From Lachnospiraceae bacterium (lineage in GTDB: Bacteria; Bacillota; Clostridia; Lachnospirales; Lachnospiraceae), in NCBI GenBank assembly GCA_024698555.1, contig JAILRI010000019.1, positions 1 to 34,109 on the forward strand: a stretch of DNA of 34,109 nt, read 5' to 3'. This document shows, one piece after another, positions 7,935 to 15,700 of the stretch. Position 1 is the stretch's first letter, and every line of letters starts with the position of its first letter. The notes below the pieces were generated by a model that saw only the letters and a program-made list of their open reading frames with translations, did not search any database and had not been told where the DNA came from. The translations under genes and the position numbers were made by a program.

Positions 7935-8831
7935 TCACTGCGGCTGTGAGACATCATTGCCTTCATCATCCGAAATATGAACGACCTCCACATCCTTAAG
8001 CGGAGCACCGCATTCCTGGCAGAATACGGCGGTTGCAAAACACTTCGTGCCGCAGCAGGGACAGAATTTGAATTCCTTAAGATCACTGTCCGCTCCGTTT
8101 CCCGCCGCTGAAGGTTCTGGAGCCTGAGGCACCTGCTGCGCGAACTGCTGCATAAGCGACATCCCGCCGTTGTTCATCATATTGGGTCCGGCATATGCCA
8201 TCAGCATGATATTCTGGTTGTTCATCTGAACGGGACCGGCATAAACCGCGGCAATTATACGGGGATCACGGTCCGGATTCTGCTTTATGAAGGCTTCCAA
8301 AGCTTCCTCCTTTGTCATACCCATAAAGCCCGTGCTCTTATCTTTCTCATATTCCGAACCGGCATATACCATGTTGAAGCGCGCAGTCGGATCGGGATCT
8401 GATCCGGGTTCAGTACCACCATCGTTCGTATCAGATCCATCAGACACTTTGCCTGCTTCAGGAGCATCCCCGTCGGGCTCCCCGCATGCTTCGGGAGCAT
8501 CATCGTCAGGCTCATCGCATACTTCGGGTTCATCATATTCTTCAGGCTCTTCAGGCGGTCCCATGTACACGTCCTCCATCTCAGAAGGCCTGGATGTCCG
8601 TTTCTTCATCATTTCGGGACCGGCATAAACGCACTTCATCGATTTTCTTTCATTTTCAAAATATCCGGGTCCTGCATATACTTTTCCCATCGGCTTCCGT
8701 TTATTCCGGATTTCTTCGGGACCGGCATACACTCCCTCCATGCTCTTAGGATCCGCGTTCGGCTTCTTCGGATCCCGGTTTACACGCCCGGGGTACTTTT
8801 CCCCAAACAGATTTTTAAAGAAATTTTTCAT
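7935..8831 (-). CDS. VYAGP-repeat protein with C-terminal zinc ribbon, unknown function
   Basis: This 298-residue protein matches no family I can name. It begins with an amphipathic stretch (MKNFFKNLFGEK) that might touch a membrane. Seven copies of a VYAGP-like pentapeptide follow, at residues 34, 51, 68, 88 (VYMGP), 155 (VYAGS), 196 and 212 (AYAGP). The first three are exactly 17 residues apart, each usually preceded by a Met-containing turn. Residues 93-150 are highly acidic and rich in Pro, Glu and Asp. A C-terminal zinc ribbon has CxxC pairs at Cys257/260 and Cys271/274. The start is set by AGGAG 8 nt upstream of ATG 8831 and by a promoter (8878-8906) that overlaps the longer in-frame extension. 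It is co-directional with moxR. Confidence 0.8.
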   Translation of the reverse strand: MKNFFKNLFGEKYPGRVNRDPKKPNADPKSMEGVYAGPEEIRNKRKPMGKVYAGPGYFENERKSMKCVYAGPEMMKKRTSRPSEMEDVYMGPPEEPEEYDEPEVCDEPDDDAPEACGEPDGDAPEAGKVSDGSDTNDGGTEPGSDPDPTARFNMVYAGSEYEKDKSTGFMGMTKEEALEAFIKQNPDRDPRIIAAVYAGPVQMNNQNIMLMAYAGPNMMNNGGMSLMQQFAQQVPQAPEPSAAGNGADSDLKEFKFCPCCGTKCFATAVFCQECGAPLKDVEVVHISDDEGNDVSQPQ

Positions 8832-8877
8832 ATCGGTCTCCTGACTGTATAATCGCTCACTGTGTTCCGTCATCATA

Positions 8878-8906
8878 AGTGTACCCCAAACATGCCGAAA
8901 TATCAA
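8878..8906 (-). promoter_or_regulatory. Promoter of the VYAGP-repeat gene
   Basis: On the minus strand TTGATA (8906-8901) and TACACT (8883-8878) are separated by 17 nt. The predicted transcript starts about 40 nt before ATG 8831, which rules out the longer ORF start at 8906. Confidence 0.6.
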
Positions 8907-8952
8907 TAAAAATATGGTTTTACAGCATCTGTTTTTCGTTATTATTTATATA

Positions 8953-8981
8953 TGGATTTTCATTTTCATAAATTATATAAT
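8953..8981 (+). promoter_or_regulatory. Candidate sulP promoter
   Basis: A perfect TATAAT (8976-8981) lies in an AT-rich stretch 58 nt before the SulP start. The -35 position (TGGATT, 8953-8958, 17-nt spacer) matches only half the consensus. It is divergent from the VYAGP-repeat gene promoter. Confidence 0.5.
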
Positions 8982-9039
8982 AGCGTTTATTCGGAGTTCA
9001 TCCGTGTGAAAAACAATGAACCCGGCATGGAGGATAAAA

Positions 9040-10728
9040 ATGAAATCTAAAACCAATACAAAACCGTCACAGGAAAAACTCAAGCCGAAGCTTTTCTCGG
9101 TCATGAAGAATTACAGCGCAGCTCAGCTCGGGAAGGACATAGTCGCCGGAATAATAGTCGCGATCATCGCGCTTCCGCTGTCTATCGCGCTGGCACTGGC
9201 TTCGGGAGTGGAGCCGGAACAGGGTATATATACCGCTATCATAGCAGGATTCCTCATTTCCTTCTTTGGAGGCAGCCGAGTGCAGATAGCCGGTCCTACC
9301 GCAGCCTTTGCCACCATCGTCGCCGGCATAGTAGCCACCGATGGCATGGAAGGCCTGGCCGTAGCGACCATCATTGCAGGCATACTGCTTATCTTTATGG
9401 GAGTATTCAGGCTCGGTTCCCTGATCAGGTTCATTCCGTACACCATTACTACAGGGTTTACCGCCGGTATCGCAGTAACTATACTGATAGGACAGATCAA
9501 GGATTTCTTAGGGCTGTCATTTCCTGCGGGAACCGTTACTATAGAAACCATCGACAAGCTGAAGGCTATCGCCGCCAATATCTCCACCGTCAACGTACAG
9601 TCTCTGATCGTCGGGGCAGTCTGTCTTGCGGTCCTGATCATCTGGCCTTTAATCAACAAAACTATCCCCGGCTCCCTGATCGCCGTACTGGTCGGAGTTT
9701 TCATGGTTAAACTGCTCAACATGAACGTTAATACCATCGGTGATCTTTATACCATCAACAATTCGCTGCCTGCCTTCAGGCTGCCCGCGTTCAGCCTGGT
9801 AACCGTGCGAAACGAACTGGGCAACGGTTTCACCATCGCGATCCTCGCGGCGATAGAATCGCTTCTTTCGGCTGTTGTCGCCGATTCCATGATCAATTCG
9901 AAGCATCGGTCAAATATGGAGCTGGTTGCCCAGGGCATCGGTAATATCGGTTCAGCCCTGTTCGGAGGCATCCCCGCTACCGGCGCTATTGCCAGAACCG
10001 CTGCCAATGTCAAGAACGGCGGACGCACTCCCATCGCGGGTATGGTACATTCCGTGGTACTGGTCATAGTACTCATAGTCCTGATGCCCTATGCCGCATA
10101 CATTCCGATGCCCACCATAGCCGCGATCCTGTTTATCGTTGCCTACAACATGTGCGGCTGGAGGAATTTCGCGGGTCTGTGCAAAAAAGCTCCCAAAAGC
10201 GATATCATTGTCCTGATCCTGACTTTTGTACTTACTGTCGTATTTGATCTGGTCGTAGCCATAGCAGTCGGCATGGTGGTAGCATGCGTCCTGTTCATGA
10301 AACGCATGAGTGAGGAAGCTGAGATCCATGGATGGAAATACGCTCTCGATGAAAGCGACAACGACCCCGCGGCACTCGAGCTGCGTACCATACCTCACGA
10401 GGTACGTGTTTATGAGATCACAGGTCCGATGTTCTTCGGTGTGGCGAGTCTTATCTCAGGTATCACCATAAAGGATTTCACAAAGGTTCTGATCATCCGT
10501 ATGCGCGGCGTTCCGGCCATTGATGCCACAGCCATGCAGTCTTTGGAAAGCCTTGTCGATAAGTGCAGGGAACAGAACGTTTCGGTCGTATTTTCACATG
10601 TAAATGACCAGCCCCGCCACGTTATGGAAAAGGACGGTCTGATCTCAAAGGTCGGCGCTGAGAACTTCTGTCCTCATATTGACGCGGCTTTAGCCAGAGC
10701 AGAAGAGATACTGAGTTCGCAAGCGTGA
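9040..10728 (+). CDS. SulP-family anion transporter with STAS domain
   Basis: This 562-residue inner-membrane protein belongs to the SulP/SLC26 family, which moves sulfate, bicarbonate or other anions. The transmembrane domain (about residues 25-420) has the family blocks DIVAGIIVAIIALPLSIALA, the GPTAAFA motif and a conserved ESLLSA segment. The cytoplasmic STAS domain follows (about 445-560) with LIIRMRGVPAIDATAMQSLE. The substrate cannot be told from the sequence; bicarbonate and sulfate are both possible. The start at 9040 is preferred over 9016 because GGAGG stands 6 nt before it. It is a single-gene unit, convergent with htpG, and its stop is followed at once by repeat copy 2. Confidence 0.93.
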   Translation: MKSKTNTKPSQEKLKPKLFSVMKNYSAAQLGKDIVAGIIVAIIALPLSIALALASGVEPEQGIYTAIIAGFLISFFGGSRVQIAGPTAAFATIVAGIVATDGMEGLAVATIIAGILLIFMGVFRLGSLIRFIPYTITTGFTAGIAVTILIGQIKDFLGLSFPAGTVTIETIDKLKAIAANISTVNVQSLIVGAVCLAVLIIWPLINKTIPGSLIAVLVGVFMVKLLNMNVNTIGDLYTINNSLPAFRLPAFSLVTVRNELGNGFTIAILAAIESLLSAVVADSMINSKHRSNMELVAQGIGNIGSALFGGIPATGAIARTAANVKNGGRTPIAGMVHSVVLVIVLIVLMPYAAYIPMPTIAAILFIVAYNMCGWRNFAGLCKKAPKSDIIVLILTFVLTVVFDLVVAIAVGMVVACVLFMKRMSEEAEIHGWKYALDESDNDPAALELRTIPHEVRVYEITGPMFFGVASLISGITIKDFTKVLIIRMRGVPAIDATAMQSLESLVDKCREQNVSVVFSHVNDQPRHVMEKDGLISKVGAENFCPHIDAALARAEEILSSQA

Positions 10729-10730
10729 TG

Positions 10731-10924
10731 ATCGCTCGGGGCAGTTCCCTGGAAGTGAACCTCCGGAACTGCCTTCTCTCTTATCAATCGAGTAGGAGGC
10801 GGCTTGCCCCCTCCTACTCGATACGATGAGTCATCTCGCGTACAAGTCCGCTCGATGACCGTTCACTCAGCCCTCAGCTTATAAGCAAGCTTATAGCTGA
10901 GGGCATTCGTTTATCGCACAAAAA
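10731..10924 (+). repeat. Composite intergenic hairpin repeat, copy 2
   Basis: Three stems stand in a row. Hairpin A has arms GGCAGTTCC (10740-10748) and GGAACTGCC (10765-10773). Hairpin B has arms ATCGAGTAGGAGG (10787-10799) and CCTCCTACTCGAT (10810-10822). A further stem is CCCTCAGC (10871-10878) with GCTGAGGG (10896-10903), extended by TATAAG/CTTATA. The B hairpin and its spacer (TCATCTCGCG, CCGCTCGATGACCGTTCACTC) align with copy 1. The last hairpin is followed by TTATCGCACAAAAA (10911-10924), the leader also seen at 30590. It fills the gap between the sulP and htpG stops. Confidence 0.75.
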
Positions 10925-10959
10925 ATTCCGCAGTACGATAACCGTCTGCGGAATTTTTT
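10920..10959. terminator. Bidirectional terminator between sulP and htpG
   Basis: Arms AAAAAATTCCGCAG (10920-10933) and CTGCGGAATTTTTT (10946-10959) are perfect 14-bp complements with A-runs and T-runs at both ends. It can stop sulP on the plus strand and htpG on the minus strand. Confidence 0.9.
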
Positions 10960-10987
10960 AGTGTTTATATTAAGAACTGTATATTGC

Positions 10988-13126
10988 TCATTTTTCCTTC
11001 GAGATCATCTCAAGGATCTCATTGCTGCGCTCGATAAAGCCCGTCATAGCCTCGGGAGCGAGGGGCTTGTGGCTGAGCATCGCCAGGTCGTAAAGCTGAG
11101 CTGAAAGCAGCTCCACCTTCTTGCCCTTCTTGTGCTCGGCTATATACTGAACCAGAGAATTGTTGGCGTTAAGTATCAGGGTTTCCCGGCCGCCGAAGAG
11201 GTCATCGCCTCCCATGCCCGGCATGCTGTACATCTTCATCATGTCAGACATACGCCTGCTCTCCTCCGAGAGTGTCACCATAGCGGAAATCTTCTCGTCC
11301 TTGAGCTTCTCGACCTTTACTTCAAGCTTCTCCTTGTTTAAGACCTTCCTGAACAGTTTTTCAAGTGTTTTCTGTTCTTTCTCAAGATCCTTCAGCTCAT
11401 TGCCGCTTACTTCCTCCTTGATCCCGGCAGTTACATCGGAATCTATGCGCAGGAAGCGGATCTTGTCATTACCTGCCTCAAGCTGCTGGATAAAGGGCTG
11501 ATCGATATTATGGGTAAGCAGGACCGCATTGAGCCCTTCGGCGCGGAAAATGTTTATATACTGGCTCTGCTGTTTTTCGTCGGTTACATAGTATACCTTG
11601 TCGCGCTTGTCTTCCTTCTTGTCCTTGTCATCACCGTCGTAGAAATCGTCGTCCTCGGCAGCCTCTGAAGAATCATCCCTGCCCTGATCATCTTCAGCCT
11701 TATCAGCGCTGTCGTCCGTCTTCTCTACCTCTTTACCCTCGGCTGTATCAGTCTGCTCACCCTCTTTAGCCTCGTTCTCCTTAAGTGTATCCTTTTTGGC
11801 CGCGTCAAGGTACTCGGTAAGGGTTATATATTTTCCGTCCAGATCCTTATAGATGATATAGTCAGCGATCTTCTCCTTGAACTTTTCATCCTTTAAGAAG
11901 CCATACTTGATGAACGGGCTGATATCGTCCCAGTATTTCTCATAATTTTCACGGTCAGTCTTGAACATGCCGGAAAGCTTATCCGCCACTTTCTTTGTGA
12001 TATAATCGGATATCTTCTTGACAAATCCGTCATTCTGCAGTGCGCTTCTCGATACATTCAAAGGCAGGTCCGGACAGTCGATCACGCCCTTCAACAGCAT
12101 CAGGAACTCGGGAATGACTTCCTTGATGTTATCCGCAATAAATACCTGATTACTGTAAAGCTTGATCACGCCTTCTATACTTTCATACTCAATATTGATC
12201 TTCGGGAAATAGAGTATTCCTTTTAAGTTGAAAGGATAATCCATGTTCAGGTGTATCCAGAACAGCGGCTCACGGTAATCATGGAATACCTTGCGGTAGA
12301 ATTCCTTGTACTCGTCATCCGTGCAGTCGTTGGGATGCTTGGTCCACAGGGGAGCAGTCTCGTTAAGAGACTTCTTTTCAGGCTTCTTCTCAGCCTCTTT
12401 CGCCTTGCCGTCTTCACCGATCTCGGCATCTATCACCTTATCGTCAGTCTTACCGGAGGCCTCGTCCCCCTTCTTTTCCTCTTCCTCAGGCTTGTCGGCA
12501 TTCCTGAAATAGATCGGTACAGGCATAAATGAGCAGTACTTCTCCAGAACTTCCTTAGCCCTGTACTCGTTGGCGAACTCATAGCTGTCTTCATTGAGGT
12601 ACAATGTGATCTCGGTACCGCGCTCAGTCCTGTCACCCTCATCCATCTCGAACTCCATGCCTTCCTCTGAAGACCAGAATACAGGCTTTGCGTCAGGCTT
12701 ATAGGAAAGAGTGGAAATAGTTACTTTATGCGCAACCATGAAGGACGAATAGAAGCCCAGTCCGAAATGACCGATGATCTGGTCGTCATTTGCCTTATCC
12801 TTATATTTCTCCAGGAAATCAGCGGCACCCGAAAACGCGATCTGGTTGATATACTCCTTCACCTCGTCCGCGGTCATACCGATACCGTTATCACGGATAA
12901 CTATAGTCTTATCCTCGCTGGAAACCTCTACATCGATATGGTATTCCTCGCCGTCCTTCTCATCAAACTCGCCTATCATGGCCAGCTTCTTCAGTTTAGT
13001 GATTGCATCGCAGCCATTGGAGATCAGCTCACGATAGAAAATATCATGGTCGGAATACAGCCATTTTTTGATGATCGGAAATATGTTTTCCGAGTTGATC
13101 GATAGATTACCTTTTTCCATACTCAT
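10988..13126 (-). CDS. htpG: Hsp90-family chaperone HtpG
   Basis: HtpG is the cytosolic ATP-dependent Hsp90 chaperone. The N-terminal GHKL ATPase shows YRELISNGCDA (Glu33, Asn37), DNGIGMT (about 79-85) and the lid HFGLGFYSSFM. The middle domain holds LPLNVSRSALQ with the catalytic Arg360. The protein has 712 residues, longer than the roughly 620-640 usual in bacteria. The excess lies in two charged inserts: residues 211-252, at the N-to-middle linker, and about 447-509, very rich in Asp, Glu and Lys. ATG 13126 is chosen because GGAGG stands 10 nt upstream; the longer frame to 13189 crosses the promoter. Control by HrcA is expected from the CIRCE element. Confidence 0.96.
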   Translation of the reverse strand: MSMEKGNLSINSENIFPIIKKWLYSDHDIFYRELISNGCDAITKLKKLAMIGEFDEKDGEEYHIDVEVSSEDKTIVIRDNGIGMTADEVKEYINQIAFSGAADFLEKYKDKANDDQIIGHFGLGFYSSFMVAHKVTISTLSYKPDAKPVFWSSEEGMEFEMDEGDRTERGTEITLYLNEDSYEFANEYRAKEVLEKYCSFMPVPIYFRNADKPEEEEKKGDEASGKTDDKVIDAEIGEDGKAKEAEKKPEKKSLNETAPLWTKHPNDCTDDEYKEFYRKVFHDYREPLFWIHLNMDYPFNLKGILYFPKINIEYESIEGVIKLYSNQVFIADNIKEVIPEFLMLLKGVIDCPDLPLNVSRSALQNDGFVKKISDYITKKVADKLSGMFKTDRENYEKYWDDISPFIKYGFLKDEKFKEKIADYIIYKDLDGKYITLTEYLDAAKKDTLKENEAKEGEQTDTAEGKEVEKTDDSADKAEDDQGRDDSSEAAEDDDFYDGDDKDKKEDKRDKVYYVTDEKQQSQYINIFRAEGLNAVLLTHNIDQPFIQQLEAGNDKIRFLRIDSDVTAGIKEEVSGNELKDLEKEQKTLEKLFRKVLNKEKLEVKVEKLKDEKISAMVTLSEESRRMSDMMKMYSMPGMGGDDLFGGRETLILNANNSLVQYIAEHKKGKKVELLSAQLYDLAMLSHKPLAPEAMTGFIERSNEILEMISKEK

Positions 13127-13160
13127 TGTAAAAACGCCTCCAAAATTGTATTTGTGCTTT

Positions 13161-13189
13161 ATCATACACCGCTTAAAAATATTTGTCAA
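13161..13189 (-). promoter_or_regulatory. htpG promoter
   Basis: On the minus strand TTGACA (13189-13184) and TATGAT (13166-13161) stand 17 nt apart. This strong housekeeping-type promoter lies directly downstream of the CIRCE element. Confidence 0.85.
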
Positions 13190-13195
13190 GAAAAA

Positions 13196-13222
13196 TTAGC
13201 ACTCAATCCACCTGAGTGCTAA
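13196..13222. promoter_or_regulatory. CIRCE operator (HrcA site)
   Basis: TTAGCACTC, nine bases, GAGTGCTAA is a perfect CIRCE inverted repeat, the site of the heat-shock repressor HrcA. It begins 6 nt upstream of the htpG -35 box and not downstream of the start point, as is common for groE and dnaK. Confidence 0.95.
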
Positions 13223-13249
13223 TAAAATTTCTATAAACTCCCTGATAAT

Positions 13250-13699
13250 TCATTTCACCTCATGGTCGATCCCATGTTTTTTTAGGAATCCAAGCATATT
13301 GTCATCCCACTCATGCTCACCGGAACGGTCGGTGGTAAATACCGAGCGCGAAACTCCGGTCACAAGCATTAGTGAATTATTGTCAAACCGTATATTGACA
13401 ATATACGTTATATCACCTGCGCCCGGCTTTTTAAGCACCAGCTTCATGGACACCGGCAGACGCCTGCCCCTGATAAGAGACTTCACCTGCTCCTTCATCC
13501 CGGACCAGCCGATGAAGTCCTCCATTTTCAAGTTTTCGAGTTCCTCCTCAGAATAGAAGTTCATGTTGACGTGGCCGTCTATATGATAACTCACAGCCAC
13601 ATCAATATCTCCTTCCACGAAGAAGAAGCTGTCAAACGCAGTGTCCGTAAACAGAAGATTCATAAAATCCTTTATATTCAAGACACGGATAGCGATCAT
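13250..13699 (-). CDS. DUF5721 family protein
   Basis: This 149-residue soluble protein resembles the DUF5721 family of Lachnospiraceae, recognised by the N-terminal NIKDFMNLLF with the following FDSFFFVEGDIDV, then YHIDGHVNMNFYSEEE and GDITYIVNIRFDNNSLMLVTGVS. No catalytic motif is visible and the function is unknown. AGGAGG lies 8 nt before ATG. It is the last gene of the long minus-strand run that includes glgB and glutamine synthetase, 20 nt behind the GlgX-like gene. The CIRCE-htpG unit follows without a recognisable terminator, so some read-through into htpG is possible. Confidence 0.75.
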   Translation of the reverse strand: MIAIRVLNIKDFMNLLFTDTAFDSFFFVEGDIDVAVSYHIDGHVNMNFYSEEELENLKMEDFIGWSGMKEQVKSLIRGRRLPVSMKLVLKKPGAGDITYIVNIRFDNNSLMLVTGVSRSVFTTDRSGEHEWDDNMLGFLKKHGIDHEVK

Positions 13700-13719
13700 C
13701 GGGCTTTCCTCCTGATTAA

Positions 13720-15687
13720 TTACTTGTTGGCACTTTCGGGATGATTAATCACCTGTTTTTTGATCGCGAACACCGCTATGCTTCTGGGCCTGATCACACA
13801 GGAGCGATGGTCGGTCAGCTTATTTGAGGCATCTGTGGTAAGTGCTGTCTCCACCTCATTCTTTGCCTCAACCGGAAGATCGAACTCATGCTCTTCCCAG
13901 TGCATATTGAACGCCACATAGAAAGTGGAGTCCTTATGCTTGCGATCTACCATGGCATAATCACCGTTGAGCAGCACTCCCAATGTGCGTGAAAAATACC
14001 CGAAATCGGGATACCACGCCCTGGTTCCGTGAAATGATATGTCAGGACGTCCGCTGTAGATGTAATCAAGTCCCTGCAGCTGAGCCCTGTTCGCGAAGAC
14101 CCTGTGTGAGGTCTTCAGTCTGGCCAGTTTCCTGACAAAATCATGCAGGTTCTTCGCTCTCGAACCTTTATCCCAGATAACCCGGCTCTGTTCGTTGTCG
14201 AGACAGTAAGGATTGTTATTGCCAAAATGGGTAAGTCCGAACTCGTCACCGGCCATCAGCATGGGTGTCCCCTGGCTTAAGAACAATACAGTCAATGCGT
14301 TCTTTATCATCCTGTAACGCAGTTTCAGCACCTGGCGGCTCTTTGTTTCCCCTTCCACGCCACAGTTCCAGCTGTAATTGATCTCACGTCCGTCTAAATT
14401 GTTCTCACCGTTATCCCTGTTATGGCGTTCGTCATACGAATACACATCTGCCAGGGTAAAGCCGTCATGGTCGGCAAGGTAATTGACCCTTCCTGTTTTT
14501 ACAAATCCCTTTCTGAACATTTCTGAAAACAGCTTTACCTGATCCTCATCGCCCTTTAAAAACCTGCGTACAGTCACCATAAAACCATCGTTACATTCAG
14601 CGATACGTTTCATGCAGGCCTTGTCACCGGATTCGCACATATCATGACCATTCATGATCAGTTTAACTCCCTTAAGCAAAGGATCACTCATGAAGAGCCG
14701 TTTAAAGACGTAATCACCAATTATGCGGAATCCGTCGATGCCATATTCGCTTCGCCACATTCTCAAAGCATCAAGCATCAAAGAGTCGGGAGTTCCCGAA
14801 GCAAAATCCATCTCCATAAATACCGCGATACCGCTTTCATGAAGCGCATTCACCATATCAAAAAATTCCCGTCTCGCATTTGAGGGGTCAGACGCATACC
14901 CGGATTTGGGCGCGAAATAATACCCTTCCGCCCCGTAGCCCCAGAAATTGAGTTTAGCCGGACTTCCCGCTCCCTGTATCATCCTCTCGTTAAATTCATA
15001 GCAGGGCATGAGCAGCACAGCATTTACGCCCAGCTGCCTCATATAAGGAATTTTTTCTACAAGCCCCGAATATGTCCCGGGGTGTTTTGCTCCGCTCGAC
15101 TTATCAACCGTAAACCCGCGAACATGCAGCTTGTAAATAAACAGATCCTCATAATCGGGACACTTAAATCCGAAATCCGGCCGCAGTTCTTCCCTTGACA
15201 AACGGGATCTTATATGCGGTCTGACTCCCGGATCCTCCCCGTCACCCTTTTTGGCTCTCCCGGATCCTTTTTTTTCAAGATCCGATCCTTCGCCAGCTCG
15301 ATCATCAATGCCATTATCCTTTAAGGCGGTCAGAGCTTCTTCAAGATCACGGCCTGCAGCCTGGACTGAGTTTGCACCTGACGCAGCCGCCGTACGGTAC
15401 TCATCGGTATCTGCCCAATATCCCCTTATCCCCGTCAGTTCCCGTGAATACGGATCAATAAAGCTGTCCTTGTCAGTCTCGAAAAGGTACTCACAAATAC
15501 CGGACGAACCGGACAGCGAAAAAGAACACTCAAAAATGCCCGTACATCCCTGCACGGGCAGCATTTCTATTTTATCAGCCGGTTTTCTGTCACCGGATCT
15601 ATACAGGTCGATGCTGCAGCGTTTCGCTTCAGGAGCATAACAAACCGCCTTAAAACCCGCACCTTCCGCTCTGACTCCAAAATCCAT
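13720..15687 (-). CDS. GlgX/isoamylase-like GH13 protein, catalytic residues lost
   Basis: This 655-residue protein has the build of glycogen-debranching enzymes (GH13_11): an N-terminal CBM48-like part (about 1-95), a low-complexity charged linker (about 98-170), a (beta/alpha)8-like part and a C-terminal beta domain. The late motifs are well kept: LADHDGFTLADVYSY (His407, Asp408), LSQGTPMLMAGDEFG and GNNNPYCLDN. The active site is not. In the block normally DGFRFD the nucleophile Asp is Ile323; the acid/base Glu of the KLIAEPW block is Asn346; region I (LDxxxNH) reads MEMDFAS. The loop between regions I and II is about 45 residues shorter than in E. coli GlgX. A non-catalytic glycan-binding or scaffolding role is inferred. 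It lies 13 nt after the ABC-F gene. Confidence 0.85.
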   Translation of the reverse strand: MDFGVRAEGAGFKAVCYAPEAKRCSIDLYRSGDRKPADKIEMLPVQGCTGIFECSFSLSGSSGICEYLFETDKDSFIDPYSRELTGIRGYWADTDEYRTAAASGANSVQAAGRDLEEALTALKDNGIDDRAGEGSDLEKKGSGRAKKGDGEDPGVRPHIRSRLSREELRPDFGFKCPDYEDLFIYKLHVRGFTVDKSSGAKHPGTYSGLVEKIPYMRQLGVNAVLLMPCYEFNERMIQGAGSPAKLNFWGYGAEGYYFAPKSGYASDPSNARREFFDMVNALHESGIAVFMEMDFASGTPDSLMLDALRMWRSEYGIDGFRIIGDYVFKRLFMSDPLLKGVKLIMNGHDMCESGDKACMKRIAECNDGFMVTVRRFLKGDEDQVKLFSEMFRKGFVKTGRVNYLADHDGFTLADVYSYDERHNRDNGENNLDGREINYSWNCGVEGETKSRQVLKLRYRMIKNALTVLFLSQGTPMLMAGDEFGLTHFGNNNPYCLDNEQSRVIWDKGSRAKNLHDFVRKLARLKTSHRVFANRAQLQGLDYIYSGRPDISFHGTRAWYPDFGYFSRTLGVLLNGDYAMVDRKHKDSTFYVAFNMHWEEHEFDLPVEAKNEVETALTTDASNKLTDHRSCVIRPRSIAVFAIKKQVINHPESANK

Positions 15688-15700
15688 TTAGTTTCTCCCG

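Noticed and set aside
8287-8628. Ser/Gly-rich plus-strand ORF inside the VYAGP-repeat gene
   Set aside because: Its low-complexity composition is the complement of the acidic Glu/Asp/Pro stretch of the real gene. No ribosome site or promoter fits.
8832-8906. Longer start of the VYAGP-repeat protein
   Set aside because: The predicted promoter lies inside this extension, and ATG 8831 has an AGGAG site 8 nt upstream.
9001-9039. SulP start at 9016
   Set aside because: No ribosome site precedes it; GGAGG at 9029-9033 fits ATG 9040.
13127-13189. N-terminal extension of HtpG to 13189
   Set aside because: The extension crosses the -10 box and the AGGAGG-like site. The ATG at 13126 has the correct spacing and starts the conserved sequence.
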